Below are positions 23,044 through 33,670 of a stretch of DNA of 64,000 nt, in pieces (the stretch's first letter is position 1; the number at the start of each line of letters is the position of its first letter). The DNA is from Aphanomyces cochlioides. Lineage: Eukaryota > Oomycota > Saprolegniomycetes > Saprolegniales > Verrucalvaceae. Location of the stretch: positions 4,526,001 through 4,590,000 of the forward strand of contig JAHQRK010000001.1 in assembly GCA_019828595.1 (NCBI GenBank), in the 5' to 3' direction. The notes under the pieces were generated by a model. It worked only from the letters and a program-made list of their open reading frames with translations. It made no database searches and was not told the origin of the DNA. A program made the translations under genes and the position numbers.

Positions 23044-23651
23044 GTGGATGGTCTGGCCTGTCAAGAAAGAAGAAACACCTCAACGGGATGTAAAACGCGA
23101 ACGTGGACGCTCCCGAGACAAGAAGGAAGCTCCAGGGAAGCAGACGAGGGACCAGTCGCCGAGAGTACGATCTCGAGAAAAATCAAACGGTAATAAGCGC
23201 ACGATTCCCGCGTTGCAGACTGAAGCCAATTTGAAGCGTCAGTTGATGGAGCGCAAACAATACAAGAAGCGTCCTGAGAATGACAACTCATCCAAGCATC
23301 GCAAAATCACCGCTACTGACGAGATTGTCGAGAAGAGCGAGCGAAGAATCCAAGAGGAAAAGAAGAAGCGTCAAGACCAGAGACAACGAAGTGAACGTGG
23401 TGAACCGAGGGGAGATTCAAGGGGCGAACCACGAGGAGAACCAAGGAAACATCGCGATCAACGAGAAGCTCGAGGTGAACCCAGAGGCGAGCCTCGCAAT
23501 ATGAACTCCCGATATAATGGAGATGGAAGAGGGGATGGAAGAAACAATGGACCACGAGACCGTCAAGAGCGCATGCGGTAAGACAAGGACATTGTAACGA
23601 TGGGTTTGATATATTTTTATTAGGGACCGCCGCGACAGTGGACGCTATTGA
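23042..23651 (+). pseudogene. 3' end of a charged Arg/Glu/Asp-rich protein
   Basis: An open frame of about 178 codons is followed by a good 46-nt intron (23578-23623) and a final short exon encoding DRRDSGRY and a stop at 23651. Composition is strongly charged, with a repeated GEPRGD/GEPRGEPR motif at about 23399-23495, as in the tails of nuclear RNA-processing or mRNA-export proteins such as THO subunits. That assignment is only a resemblance. The upstream end abuts the broken KDM5 C-terminal PHD without an intergenic gap, so the gene is truncated at the fusion point. Confidence 0.6.
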
Positions 23652-23679
23652 CGGTTGTAGTTTTTTGCACTATAGTATT

Positions 23680-24078
23680 TTAAAAGCGCGATGATGCTGT
23701 ACGATCGAGTGGGTCGCCATTGTCGGTGGTGGGAGCTTGGACTTTCGTTCTTTGTGAGAACGAATGCTTTGCGACGAGCTTGGCTTTCTCTGCTGGGTCA
23801 ATCATAATTGCATCTGTGATGGAGCGGGGACGAACGACATTCCGCTCAGCACTTTGTTTGGCCTCGTTGGCTGCCTGCACTTCTTGTTTGGCTTCTCAAA
23901 CGCCTAGAATCTCAGCTGTGAGGACAGCATGAGAGAAAAAATTCTACCATGCAAAACGACGTCAGAAAGAAATCGATCGGTTTCTTGGCTGGGTCTTCGC
24001 CAGAGTATTCAAACACTCTGGCAATGTCTTGCTTCATTTCGGAATCGCCTGTTGGATCTGTTTTAATGTGTGATCTGC
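23680..24078 (-). pseudogene. Formin FH2 C-terminal fragment
   Basis: The minus-strand frame contains KQDIARVFEYSGEDPAKKPI and then DFFLTSF, a good fit to the end of an FH2 domain ('..FGEDP..' followed by a phenylalanine-rich helix). After a disrupted stretch with a TGA it continues with EAKQEVQAANEAKQSAERN and a basic tail ending at 23680. Formins nucleate actin filaments. The upstream side is cut at 24078 exactly where inverted element X starts, so the rest of FH2 is lost. Confidence 0.6.
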
Positions 24079-25668
24079 GTCCTCCATTGCATGCCGTAGT
24101 GTGAGTGATCTGCCCGTGCCGCACCATGTACCAGCACTGTGATTGATTGCACTCGCCCTATTGTATCAAATTGGAGAGGCGGACATTTTGTAGACATGGA
24201 CGCGATATTCTTTGTCGGCGTGCAGTACTGTCACCATCCATTCTTTTGCTTCCTCATGAGCTCGAACTGCGGTCAGGATTTGAGTTCGCAAGGCTTCTTC
24301 TGTCACCGACCACTGGGTCTGGTGGAATTCCCACAGCTGTATACGGCCATCTTTCACCCGCAAGCAAGTATACTCGGCGCCTGTCGTCCATGTTTAGGAC
24401 TTGTCACGGTTTTCCCGCCATTTTTTCAAAAGTGGTCTCAAATTTGAAAATTGACCAATGTAATTATATTGAATTGGCCAACAATTTATCATGAATGAAC
24501 AAGCCAAGATCAAGATTTCATTGACAGCATCACAGAGAACGAGTGGAGCAGCAACTGCAGAGCAGGGAAGACACCACAGTGAGAACTAATGTCATTCGCC
24601 GTGAATGTCACCATCACTCCTACTCTGCAAAATTGTGGAAGTTCCTCAAACGTGCAGAGTGGGAATGTGTGTGCGACATTCCCAACTGGACTTGTGTCCC
24701 TCGACAAAGCCGCGTTGGTCACGATGGGCCGGGTTGGCGATCTTGTGGGGACAGCTGAAGACATGGTATGTTGCTGACTTGGACTGCGGTCGGCGACGCG
24801 CGCATCCATCCCTTTCATGTTGGACGAACCCAAGTTTCGCTGTGACAGTCACCGTCACTCTTGTTCTGCAAAAATTCGTGCAGAGGACAAGTTCGGACGG
24901 GAACTGCAGCGTAACGTACGAAGCCAAACGAGACGGCTCCATGATCTGATACCGCCGACGCAGTCCGCTGGACACTCGAAAAGTCACTCGTCGAACTTCG
25001 ACAAACGTGCAGAGAGATGAGATCCATTGCGGCTGTGTGTATTGGAGTGTGTTTATATCTCTCTCTACACAGGGAGTTCACTCCATTGTGTGTCACCATT
25101 CATGCCTCATGGAGCGCACTGGCCATACCATAGTTCGGACAAACCCACGTAGAACAACCGCCTGGAAACCATGGGCACAACCAGCATCATGACCGACGCT
25201 GTGGAATACTGGCGCTCTATGCCCACATCTTCGTGTGTCCCGAGGCACCGGAGGAGGCACAGGACGCCGAACACAGGAAGTGGTGAGAGAACTGGACCGT
25301 TGGCCGTCAGGCCACAGCCGAATGCAACCGACGGACTGGGGTCCATAAAGGAAAAGACGGGATACGTCACTGCCTGGGCAAAGGTCACGAGCGACGCGAG
25401 ACAAACGACTGGCCAGTACGATAAACTGTGCGGGTTCACTGGGGAAGAGCAGCAAGGGTATCGTTGTCGAGGAGACGCGATCCCCACGGTCGAGTTGCAT
25501 TATCGTCTTGAGACTCGTAATATTGCCCTGACGACTCTGACGGCGCCGTGCCGGTGTTCTGGGTCATGCGGTACGCTGTTGGAACCTTGAAATTTCGAAA
25601 CTGCAGCTGTCAGGTTTGCTGCGAACGTGGTCGTCCCTATCCACAGACTGGCTTGTACTATCGGCAGG
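24078..25668 (-). repeat. Element X, right inverted copy
   Basis: Reverse complement of 10026-11616. It differs by scattered substitutions, for example the ORF at 24166-24363, which has DKEYRVHVYKMSA where the left copy has DKEFRVHVYKMPA. It is flanked by the formin fragment on one side and unrecognised GC-rich sequence on the other. Confidence 0.8.
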
Positions 25669-26590
25669 TAGTCTGGAATCTGTTGTTGGTCTTGCGCGGC
25701 TGCATCGCTTCGCCAAACGAACACGACGACAACCACAGCGTGAAGCACAAAAGGCAGCTGAGACCAAAGTTCATTAGCTGAAGCAGCACAAGGACGCTCG
25801 ATATGACGTTTGTGTCTGATGGGCGAATATTTGTTGAGACCACACAATCCCCAGAGCACCTGGTCGAGTGAAAATCCAGTGTATCCATCGCTTGGTGCGT
25901 CGTCGTGGACAACCAGAGCAGCTCGGACATCATGACCGTCCCCTGCATCCCATTCGGTCGCGCTGCGAGACTCGACAAGTGGTCGACCTGCTCGACATTA
26001 GGGATCACCTTGTGTGTCGGGCTCTTGGACCTCGGGAGCGTCCTGTGCTGTTGAGTTATGTGCGTCAGCCTCGCGAGCGCGATGGAGAAAGCTCGAGAGG
26101 CGTAAGCGCGTGAAGGCGATGAAGTCGAACTACTGCCTAGATAGGCCGCCAAATACACAGCACTTTCGTTCCCAAGTCGTTGCCACGCCCATGCGAATAA
26201 GCAGCCTTTGAGACCCTCCATTGCTGTCCCGAACAATGTATCACGCAAGACTCGCCACCTTGTGGCGCTACAGTAACCTTACGGTGCCCAATCATGTTGA
26301 AGTTAGACCAGCTCAAAGCCACTCATTTAGGATCGTCCGAGTATTCAAGACCGATGGAATCTTCTGCAGGAGGAGGATGGTCGACTCTATGTCTTGTCGC
26401 TTTGCCAGAACTCTCGTGTCTCTAATCTCTATGAATAATTCGCCAAAAGAAGAATGTCCTCTCCAATGCACTGCATGAGATGAATCTATTTCGCAGGCAT
26501 TCTATGAGTAGTGGAGACTCAACTCTGAGCTTACAAGTTTAAGAGCAAGCTTCTACAAGCATCTCTCTCATGCTTCCTCTCGCAAGAGAT
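25669..26590. other. GC-rich unrecognised region right of element X
   Basis: The longest frame, 25658-26248 on the minus strand (196 codons), has a hydrophobic stretch near its end (SSVLVLLQLMNFGLSCLLCF) and no domain I recognise. Base composition resembles X rather than the surroundings, so this may be more of the same source sequence that was not duplicated on the left. 26250-26590 shows nothing. Confidence 0.35.
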
Positions 26591-26596
26591 GGTTCA

Positions 26597-26836
26597 AAAT
26601 GTCTATTTTTAGACCTTGCAAGACAGTGACCATTCAAAACGGCTCTTATGATTGAACAAGAGCATACAATGCAGTCCATTTGGAAATTCAGCGACTATCC
26701 GGACCAGTATCCGTAAACGGTGAGATCTAAAGCTCAAAAATCGCACGTCAAGCAGCAACACCGCCGACGACAACCCCGTGAAAGAAAGGTGCATTCTCCT
26801 CTTCATGCACACGACTCTGATCTGTGATATAGACTT
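26597..26836 (+). promoter_or_regulatory. Conserved 5' flank of family copy B
   Basis: The same conserved block as upstream of A, C, D and E starts at 'aatgtctatttttaga' (about 26598) and includes 'ccggaccagtatccgtaaac'. The 44-nt leader intron is 26789-26832, ending four bases before the ATG. Confidence 0.55.
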
Positions 26837-29800
26837 ATGAACACTCAAACTTCTCACTATGAACAAGATATCATCTTCCATGTAAGAACACTCGCGAAAT
26901 TCTGTGTCTCATCTGGACAATTAGGTTGTGTCAATCACATGGATCTTCATGCTTCTCAGCGCTTGCATCGTTCTGTTGTGCGTCCAAGTGGACGGAGCGA
27001 TCACGTTCAATATGAAGTGGAATCCACTCGACAAACTCGTAAGTTCATACTGCTTTCTTTGATCCTTCACGATATCCATGAAGACACGTCTCAGCTGCAA
27101 CAACGACTGCCATCTCAATCGCATCCAACGTGCGATCGACCATGAAGAAAACAATAAAAACAATCCATCAAATGAACAATCGATATTGCGAGAACAACCA
27201 AATACGAATCATATCCAACAAATTCAAGACATGGAACGTCAACTTCTCGAGGCGAGCCAGGAGAATCAACGCCTCGAGATCCAACGTCAATCACTTCAAC
27301 GCTTACTCCACCTACTCGTCCAAGGAGAAGCTGTGGTCGACGACGACATTGATCCCCAGCAGATTGAGGTATGATCGAAATGAGTGTGGACATGCTTGAG
27401 GTGAATTAGGCACATGACGACACACGAGTGGCAGCTCACGAACGTGAAGATCCCATGGAAAACATTTTGATTGAGTCACTGCGTCCACCAAGCGAATCAA
27501 ATCGTGGATTTGATCTCGAACAAGCTGAGCCCACGTTTCAGACCTCAAGCTCTCCCATGCCCGACTCTGCAGAGTCAAGGACAGTTGAAGAATCATGTGA
27601 TGCAGCGTCCTCCGCTGGTGTGACACTCGAATATCAATCTTCACGCGATCATTCACAGCTCGAACATTGTTTGCAGACACTCTCAATACAAGAAAGGTAC
27701 TCGCTTCGGTGGTAGATCACAAGAATTTCGACATTTCTGGCCGGTAGTGAATGTACATCGAGCTTGGACGTCACCTTTACAACGGACACATGCACTGATT
27801 CACAAGGCGACGTATTTCATGCAGAGCCAGTCCAGCATGTGGATGACATGGATAAAAGACGAAAAACGGATTTGCTTTGCGTCGTACCGACAATCGTAGA
27901 CGCATCTGACGCAAAAATTCGAGATGCTGTGCAACGAGTGAAAACTCCGACTGCGCTTCCAAACACCGCTGAAAGTGAAAATTCAGCACAGCGACTCGAG
28001 ATCGTCGAACCTTTCAATCCAGGTATTCATGCGTTGGTTCGATTTCTCTTCTCACCGTTGGTCTAGATCGTTCCGACGAGGGTCATCACTCTCACGAGCA
28101 TGTCGACGAGTCTCAATGGGTCGACAACAACCAGTTGTCTGACACCAATGGTGGACTTGCAGAGCAGCCAGTAGATAAACCCAAGAACGAACTTCTTCCA
28201 GAACCGTTTACGTCTATCGTGACGATCGAAATAGTGATGCAGCAGGTTCAGTAGTTCTAATATTGATTCTCGTTTGACTCAGGCGAGTAGATTGAAACGT
28301 GCTTGCGTGCATTCGACGCACCCACAGATTGGAAGACGCAAATCAAGGCATTGCGGCGTCTAGACCTTGCCTTCCAAGAAGTGGCTCCGGATGTCTCGTT
28401 GGACGGAGTTCCCGAGCGCATATTTCCTTTGGCAGTACGTTTTGCAAGCAGTGAATGGAATTCAATAACACATGCAGGAGCACGTCAACAGTTTGCTTCC
28501 TTCTATACGCTCGAAGGTGGTCAAGCACACATGCGGTGTCATCGCGTCATGTGCCACATTCTTTGGTCCTCAGATGGCGCCATTTAACGATCAAGTTATC
28601 CTCGAAGTGCTCCACACTGCACGCGTCAACATTAAAGTATTTCGACAAGCGGGAGATGAATGCATGCAAGCCATATCCACTCATTCTCGATACAACCTCG
28701 ATATTATACTGGACTACTTTGACACGGTCGAAACAGGTAGTGGTATATCCTTGACTCTGCCTAACACATGTCGTAGATGAAATTCGAGAATTGATTCTCA
28801 AGCAACTGCAGCTGGTCATGACGTCGTGGAGCAAGTTGGAGCTACAGCCTCACTACGAGCGATTGAAGATTGTACTTCGAAAAGGGCTTGGCGAAAGAAG
28901 AGAGCCAACCCGCGTGACTGCTCGTCGTGCATTCTGTGAATTCTGTGATATGTGGTACGTTTATTTTGATTGATCGTCTTCATGGCTTTTGTCAGGATCG
29001 AGAATATGGACGAACTTGTCGACATTCCATCGTCTCGACTCTATGGCGCTTTCTCTAGTGAGCACCCGACGGCTAGAATTACTTTGGCACTCGCAAGCAA
29101 ATTCGGTGCTGCAGGCCAGAAACCAAAGAGAAGGTCCCTCCGACGTATCCGCAATCCAATCCTGTCGGACAATCAGTCTATGATGCCTGACATAGTCGGG
29201 GATACAACCACATGTCCAAGAGTTGTTTGCGATACAATTACACAAGATGAAGGGACCAAGTGCGCTCCTCTGACCAATGACCCCACTGCAGGAAAGACGA
29301 GCACAGATCATCTGCCTCCAACGATGACACCAGCACAAAAGAGGCATCTTCATTTGATATTGCATGCTCTGACTTTCTGGTTGTATAGTAGTGAACGATG
29401 TGCCCTCAGTTTGCAAACCATTTCTGCTACATTTGCCCAAGAAGCTTACTGCAATCCTTTTATTCCTTCGCCTCCTTGCGTGGAATTGTCGACACAGCCT
29501 TGTGCTGAAGTAACGTGTGAAGAAATGATTGAAGACAAAACATTAAATCATCGCCCACAAGAACAAATGACGGTAGTGTACGAGCACGAGGAGGTTGCAC
29601 CTCCCACCAGCATCGTCGATCCTCAAGGTAATTTGTTCATTGACTCAGGACATCATTTCTTGCTTTAGACACGTATATCGAACAGTCGACAACGGCAACA
29701 GGCTCGGTCGTGTCAGAGTCTCCTTCACATGCTCAGACGAACTCTCTTCAGTTGGATCTGTCGGTGAAAACTATGGCTGACAGGTACTTACCATTTGAAA

Positions 29801-30571
29801 TATTTGTCGGGTTTGACGTCAGTGTTGCATGTAGTGACTTGTGTGACTCCACGTCATCTGAGACCGAGTCGACTTTGGATGTGTATTCCAGTACCAGCAA
29901 CGAAGACTTGGCCGTGAGACCATGCACACCGTGTGCGTGTGCGGCCATCCCAGCGCCACCAGAAGTGAATTTGGCACATGCGATGCTGACAATTGATAAC
30001 ATCCTAAATCATGGAGTACCAAACGAGACGCTACAAGTCAAGCATGCAGCATGGCAAAAAGACACTGTAGAGGATGAAAATGCAACAAGATCTCCTGAGA
30101 TAGTTGCACCGATCGACCAAGGTATCGAATGTGCTTCCTTGGCAAATGAACTAATTATTTGTTTTCATAGTTCAATTGATGGACGACGAGACGTCGCTCC
30201 AACCAACTCCAGAACATCATCCTACAGAGACTCTGGATTCCATTGTCTCCTCTTTCATACCTGATCGACCACCACAACGGCAGCTACATGCACGATTGGC
30301 TCAAAGCTCCCGAACTCCAACAGAAGACATGAAAGCCAGAAGTCGCCGAGTGTACAAAACGCTACCCGAAGTAGTCGAGAAGAAGCGACAAGAGGAACAA
30401 ATGCGTGAGCGAAAAGACATGTTGGAGAAAGCAAAATTATTCGAGCAGGTACAATCGCGTGGTGATGGGAAGTATCTCACATATTAGTAGGCACGCCAAG
30501 AAAAGCGTCGACGCCTGAAGCAACAAATGGCATACAAGACACAGACGCATCTCGATGAAAAGCAACAGTAA
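26837..30571 (+). CDS. Family copy B: intact membrane-anchored TOG-domain protein, 14 exons
   Basis: Exons: 26837-26881, 26925-27038, 27084-27368, 27410-27696, 27748-28022, 28067-28245, 28291-28434, 28478-28736, 28777-28954, 28996-29627, 29669-29783, 29835-30121, 30171-30448, 30491-30571. All phases close, giving about 1052 residues. Residues 16-40 form a membrane segment (TWIFMLLSACIVLLCVQVDG). Residues 95-140 are a coiled coil. Residues about 396-588 are a CLASP_N-like TOG domain: DWKTQIKALRRLDLAF, SIRSKVVKHTCGV, YNLDIILDYF and a W-S-KLE helix, ending RVTARRAFCEF. TOG domains bind tubulin. The tail has RRVYKTLPEVVEKKRQEEQ, resembling the ALMS motif. The apparent 'ATG TAA' at 26880 is really the donor of intron 1. 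The family has no name I know; membrane plus TOG suggests microtubule attachment to a membrane, which is inference. Confidence 0.82.
28291..28954 (+). other. CLASP_N-like TOG domain of copy B
   Basis: Three exons with 43- and 40-nt introns encode helical repeats in the CLASP order: a first helix pair with the DW...ALRRL signature, a second with HVNSLLPSIRSKVV then FNDQVILEVLHTA, a third with HSRYNLDIILDYF, and a last with MTSWSKLELQPHYERLK then RARRAF-like basic residues. The domain is about 190 residues against about 220 for typical CLASP TOG units. Confidence 0.75.
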
Positions 30572-31345
30572 AGTGATCCTAATTCAGAGTCTGAAGCAAT
30601 CTGCTGTTGCACTGAGCTTAATATCCATGATATATATTTGTATATTGATCAACCTTCTCCAGACTCGACGTGTTCCATTTGCAGTATGCATGACCTGAAG
30701 AATTTTGTCCTCAGTATTTGATGCAAACTACATGGGTGCAGCAGTTTATCGTCGATCTGGAAAAGTGGAAAATTGGATTGAAACTCTTGTAAAATTTACG
30801 ATTTGTGGAGTGTCTGTATATTTGAAGTTTCCCAGGTGGTGGATAAGTTTATACTGTTTGTGATTTCAGTCGCGCAGTAAATTGTTCGATATAATATTCG
30901 TATGAATCATGCCGTAAAATTGGGATAGAAGAGGGAATACTTTGATTGATCGTGCGCTTAACCCAAACTATCCTTTGATTTTGATATCAATATCTTCTGC
31001 GTCATGCCAAATTAAGTTCGCCCACACTGTTGTAGCATCGATTACCTTTGCAGCCTTTTCAATTGATAAATATTTTGCAGCCAAGCACTCAATATGGTTT
31101 CCAATGTTCACTGGACATCACTGAACATCTATGTCACGTGGACATTCGCCACTGTGCCAATTCATGAGCTGCAACAATCAATGTTGAGACAACGAGAGGA
31201 AGAAACTTGTGTTCGCTCAAGATTGATGCCTTCCCATTCTCTTCTCTTATAGATCAAGAATCATGGTATCTGGTGTGGGTATCAAATGGCAAATGTGAAA
31301 TATGTTGAAGCGCTATGCTTGCTACTTACAGTGTCAATGAAGTAG
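30572..31345 (+). repeat. Family 3' flank, shared with 62804-64000
   Basis: The first 120 nt resemble the 3' flanks of D (47862 on) and E (62804 on). From about 30918 ('gggatagaagagggaatact') to 31345 the sequence is a direct repeat of 63540-64000. In E an extra stretch of about 460 nt (63076-63540) separates the two parts. No supported gene. Confidence 0.65.
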
Positions 31346-31569
31346 TCAATTCAAAGCTGGCCTTTCACATTGGAGTACTTTGTAGCACAAGCGACGAATC
31401 GTCCAGTCGAAGTCTCCACGGTGACCTTGCCATCGCCACACGTCTTCGCGAGTATATGAAGCAAGTGGATTTGCCTTCTTGTCCACCACGTTGTCGAGAA
31501 TCAAGGGAACGTTGCCATTGTACTTTGAAGTCGCAGTTGTCGAGCACAGGAGACTTGGTCAATGTCTGT

Positions 31570-32310
31570 CAATTTGTCCGGAAAACAATGGTCCCTCGGT
31601 TTAGTGTGATAATGTCACTATCCTGGGGCTTTTCGCGTTTGGAAAGAGAATGTCTGAACTGCCATCTCACTAAAGTGAGGTGTGGACTTGTCTTCCGGAT
31701 AATGCATCGTCAGAATACATACCTCTAGAAAATGTTATTCCTGTATGTATCGATTTAGACAGAGTCACCTCCAAACTCATTAATGTTCTAATGTACATTT
31801 GGGAAATACGACCCAATGTAACCTTCTATTTTCGAGTTACGGGTCGTTGATTGGTCGAACTATGAGTGAAACAACGCTGATTCGCCAGTCAAAACGGCGC
31901 GGTTATCAACCAAAGGCAAACTGAATTATGTTCTCGGTATGGTCTGGACGACGTATAACTATGAATACATAATCAAATTGCTAGGCGTGATTCCGTGCGA
32001 GATTTGACGAATCAAGAACGACCTGGAAATTTATAGCAAAAGCACAATACTGAAGTGTATATTTTTACATAGTTTTACCTCCAATAATACATACGTCACT
32101 TCAAGTTCAAATGTTATCAAAGACACTTCATCTCACTTCCCATCGACGAACACAAGACAACCGACACCACCGACACTAAACAATTGATAAATACGCGTGA
32201 CAGATTTCTCGACCATCCATCCAGTATGTAGTCTACGGATTGCTGCTGCCAGTGAAGACGAACGTGTCCTGCACAGGTGTGTGTACTGGACGCATTCGTC
32301 GTCACTCTTT
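31570..32310 (+). repeat. Dispersed repeat R1, internal copy
   Basis: Collinear with 1-490 and 54240-54790: 'gtccggaaaacaatgg' near 31578, 'tcacctccaaactcattaatg' near 31765, 'atacatacgtcacttcaa' near 32087, 'ccatccagta' near 32215 and 'cgtgtcctgcaca' near 32264. An insertion of about 240 nt separates the first and second halves relative to the other copies. No gene supported. Confidence 0.65.
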
Positions 32311-32660
32311 CCTGGAAGTCTCACGTGCTTGTCACTTCGGCTATGACTTCCACCGATGTTGGTTTCTGGTACGAATTCAAGCAACTTGCCTGGAGTAAGT
32401 ACCGTGACTCGTACCGATGGCGATGTGATTGTTCTTGGGCCAGAGTCTGCCTCGAGAACAATTACCTCAATCGATTGAGTCTTATCAAGCTCAAAATGGC
32501 TGCCCTGGACCGAGCCAGTGATGACCGATACAACTTGCTAAATTTGTTGTCATTCCCGTCCCTGTCCAAATTTGTAGACGCTTGAAGTGAAGACGTTATT
32601 TATCTTGTGTATCTATCGACACTCTACGCCACAATTCAGCGGTAGTTCGAATCATCTGGC
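32311..32660. other. No recognised content
   Basis: A 102-codon plus-strand frame (32277-32585) overlaps the R1 end. It has no motif and no conserved copy. Confidence 0.4.
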
Positions 32661-32689
32661 TCAATTGTCTTCAACATATTATGGCTAAT

Positions 32690-33262
32690 TTGAAGTGCGA
32701 TGTCACAAAGACATGAATATTCAAGGTGAGTTCCACTACGATGAACTCCATGAGTTTAGAACTATTAGGGATAGCAGTCGTGAGTACCTCAACTAACTCA
32801 TGAAGTGCAAACCGTGCAGAAGTTCGATTTGATATATCAAGTTCATAAGATACATGATTTGGTTTGAGATTTGGGACTGTGAGAGATAGCAACGAATTGT
32901 GAAAATGAATTATATGACATATATATGACGCATGGAGCAAAAGCTCGTATCCTGTCGTCTATGGATACGAACAAAACCCAGAAATACAGGAGTGATGGCA
33001 TTATCATTGTGGTTTCCTGTAGGTGGTGACACAATGCGTCACGATCAAGGATTGCCGAGGCCGTAGTTTTATGCAAATCGAAGTGCGCATGAGCTGCCAT
33101 CAGACATTTGGTTTCAATTGGCCGCTGAGCACGTGGTACGCGAGCAAACCAAGTTTGGCAGCATTTATCTATTCTCTTCCATGTACACGAGATCCTTTGG
33201 GCTTTTGCCCTTTCTTAAATAGATTTCTGAAAGAGGCCATGTGTTCGTTGCTAGCGAATATT
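32690..33262. repeat. Diverged outer part of the large palindrome, left side
   Basis: Homologous in reverse to about 48271-48790, but with many substitutions and small indels, unlike the near-identical inner arm. Part (about 32725-32760, 'ccactacgatgaactccatg') also resembles 57600-57625, so it belongs to a dispersed repeat. Confidence 0.65.
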
Positions 33263-33670
33263 CTCCGGAGACTACTGCCACTTCACGGTCACGAATGTAA
33301 TATCGGTTGATTGATCTCTAGACATACAAATAGATTTTAAGGAAAATATTTCGACATTTTATTGCATTGCTTGTTGCGATTGGAATCGCACAAATACAAA
33401 ATCTTTCTGCGATTCGTGACTCTCATGTATCTTCACCAAATAATTGTATGTTGTACTAAGGTATTGCCGCGATAATCTGCAAACCTCTTCGCCAGAGTGC
33501 ACTGTTTAAAAACTCAAAAACAAAACGCAACTAGCCAGTCTATATCATCATTCAAACACGTCAAGCCTGGATAAGCTGGATCAATGTAAAAATGAAAAAT
33601 ATATGTAATGGGTTTTATACTAAGTAGTACAACAGCTTGCATCGCAGCTCTCAATCGGATCATGTTATGG

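Noticed and set aside
23399..23500. The GEPRGD/GEPRGEPR run as a possible tandem-repeat antigen or collagen-like domain
   Set aside because: There are few and imperfect repeats, within a broader RE/RD-rich tail typical of nuclear proteins.
25658..26248. A 196-codon minus-strand frame as a membrane protein gene
   Set aside because: It is long for the region, but it crosses the end of element X, lies in G+C-rich sequence and has no recognisable motif. It is noted only as open sequence.
32640..32670. A 'ggtagttcgaatc' piece recalling a tRNA T-loop
   Set aside because: No acceptor stem, anticodon arm or D-loop can be folded around it.
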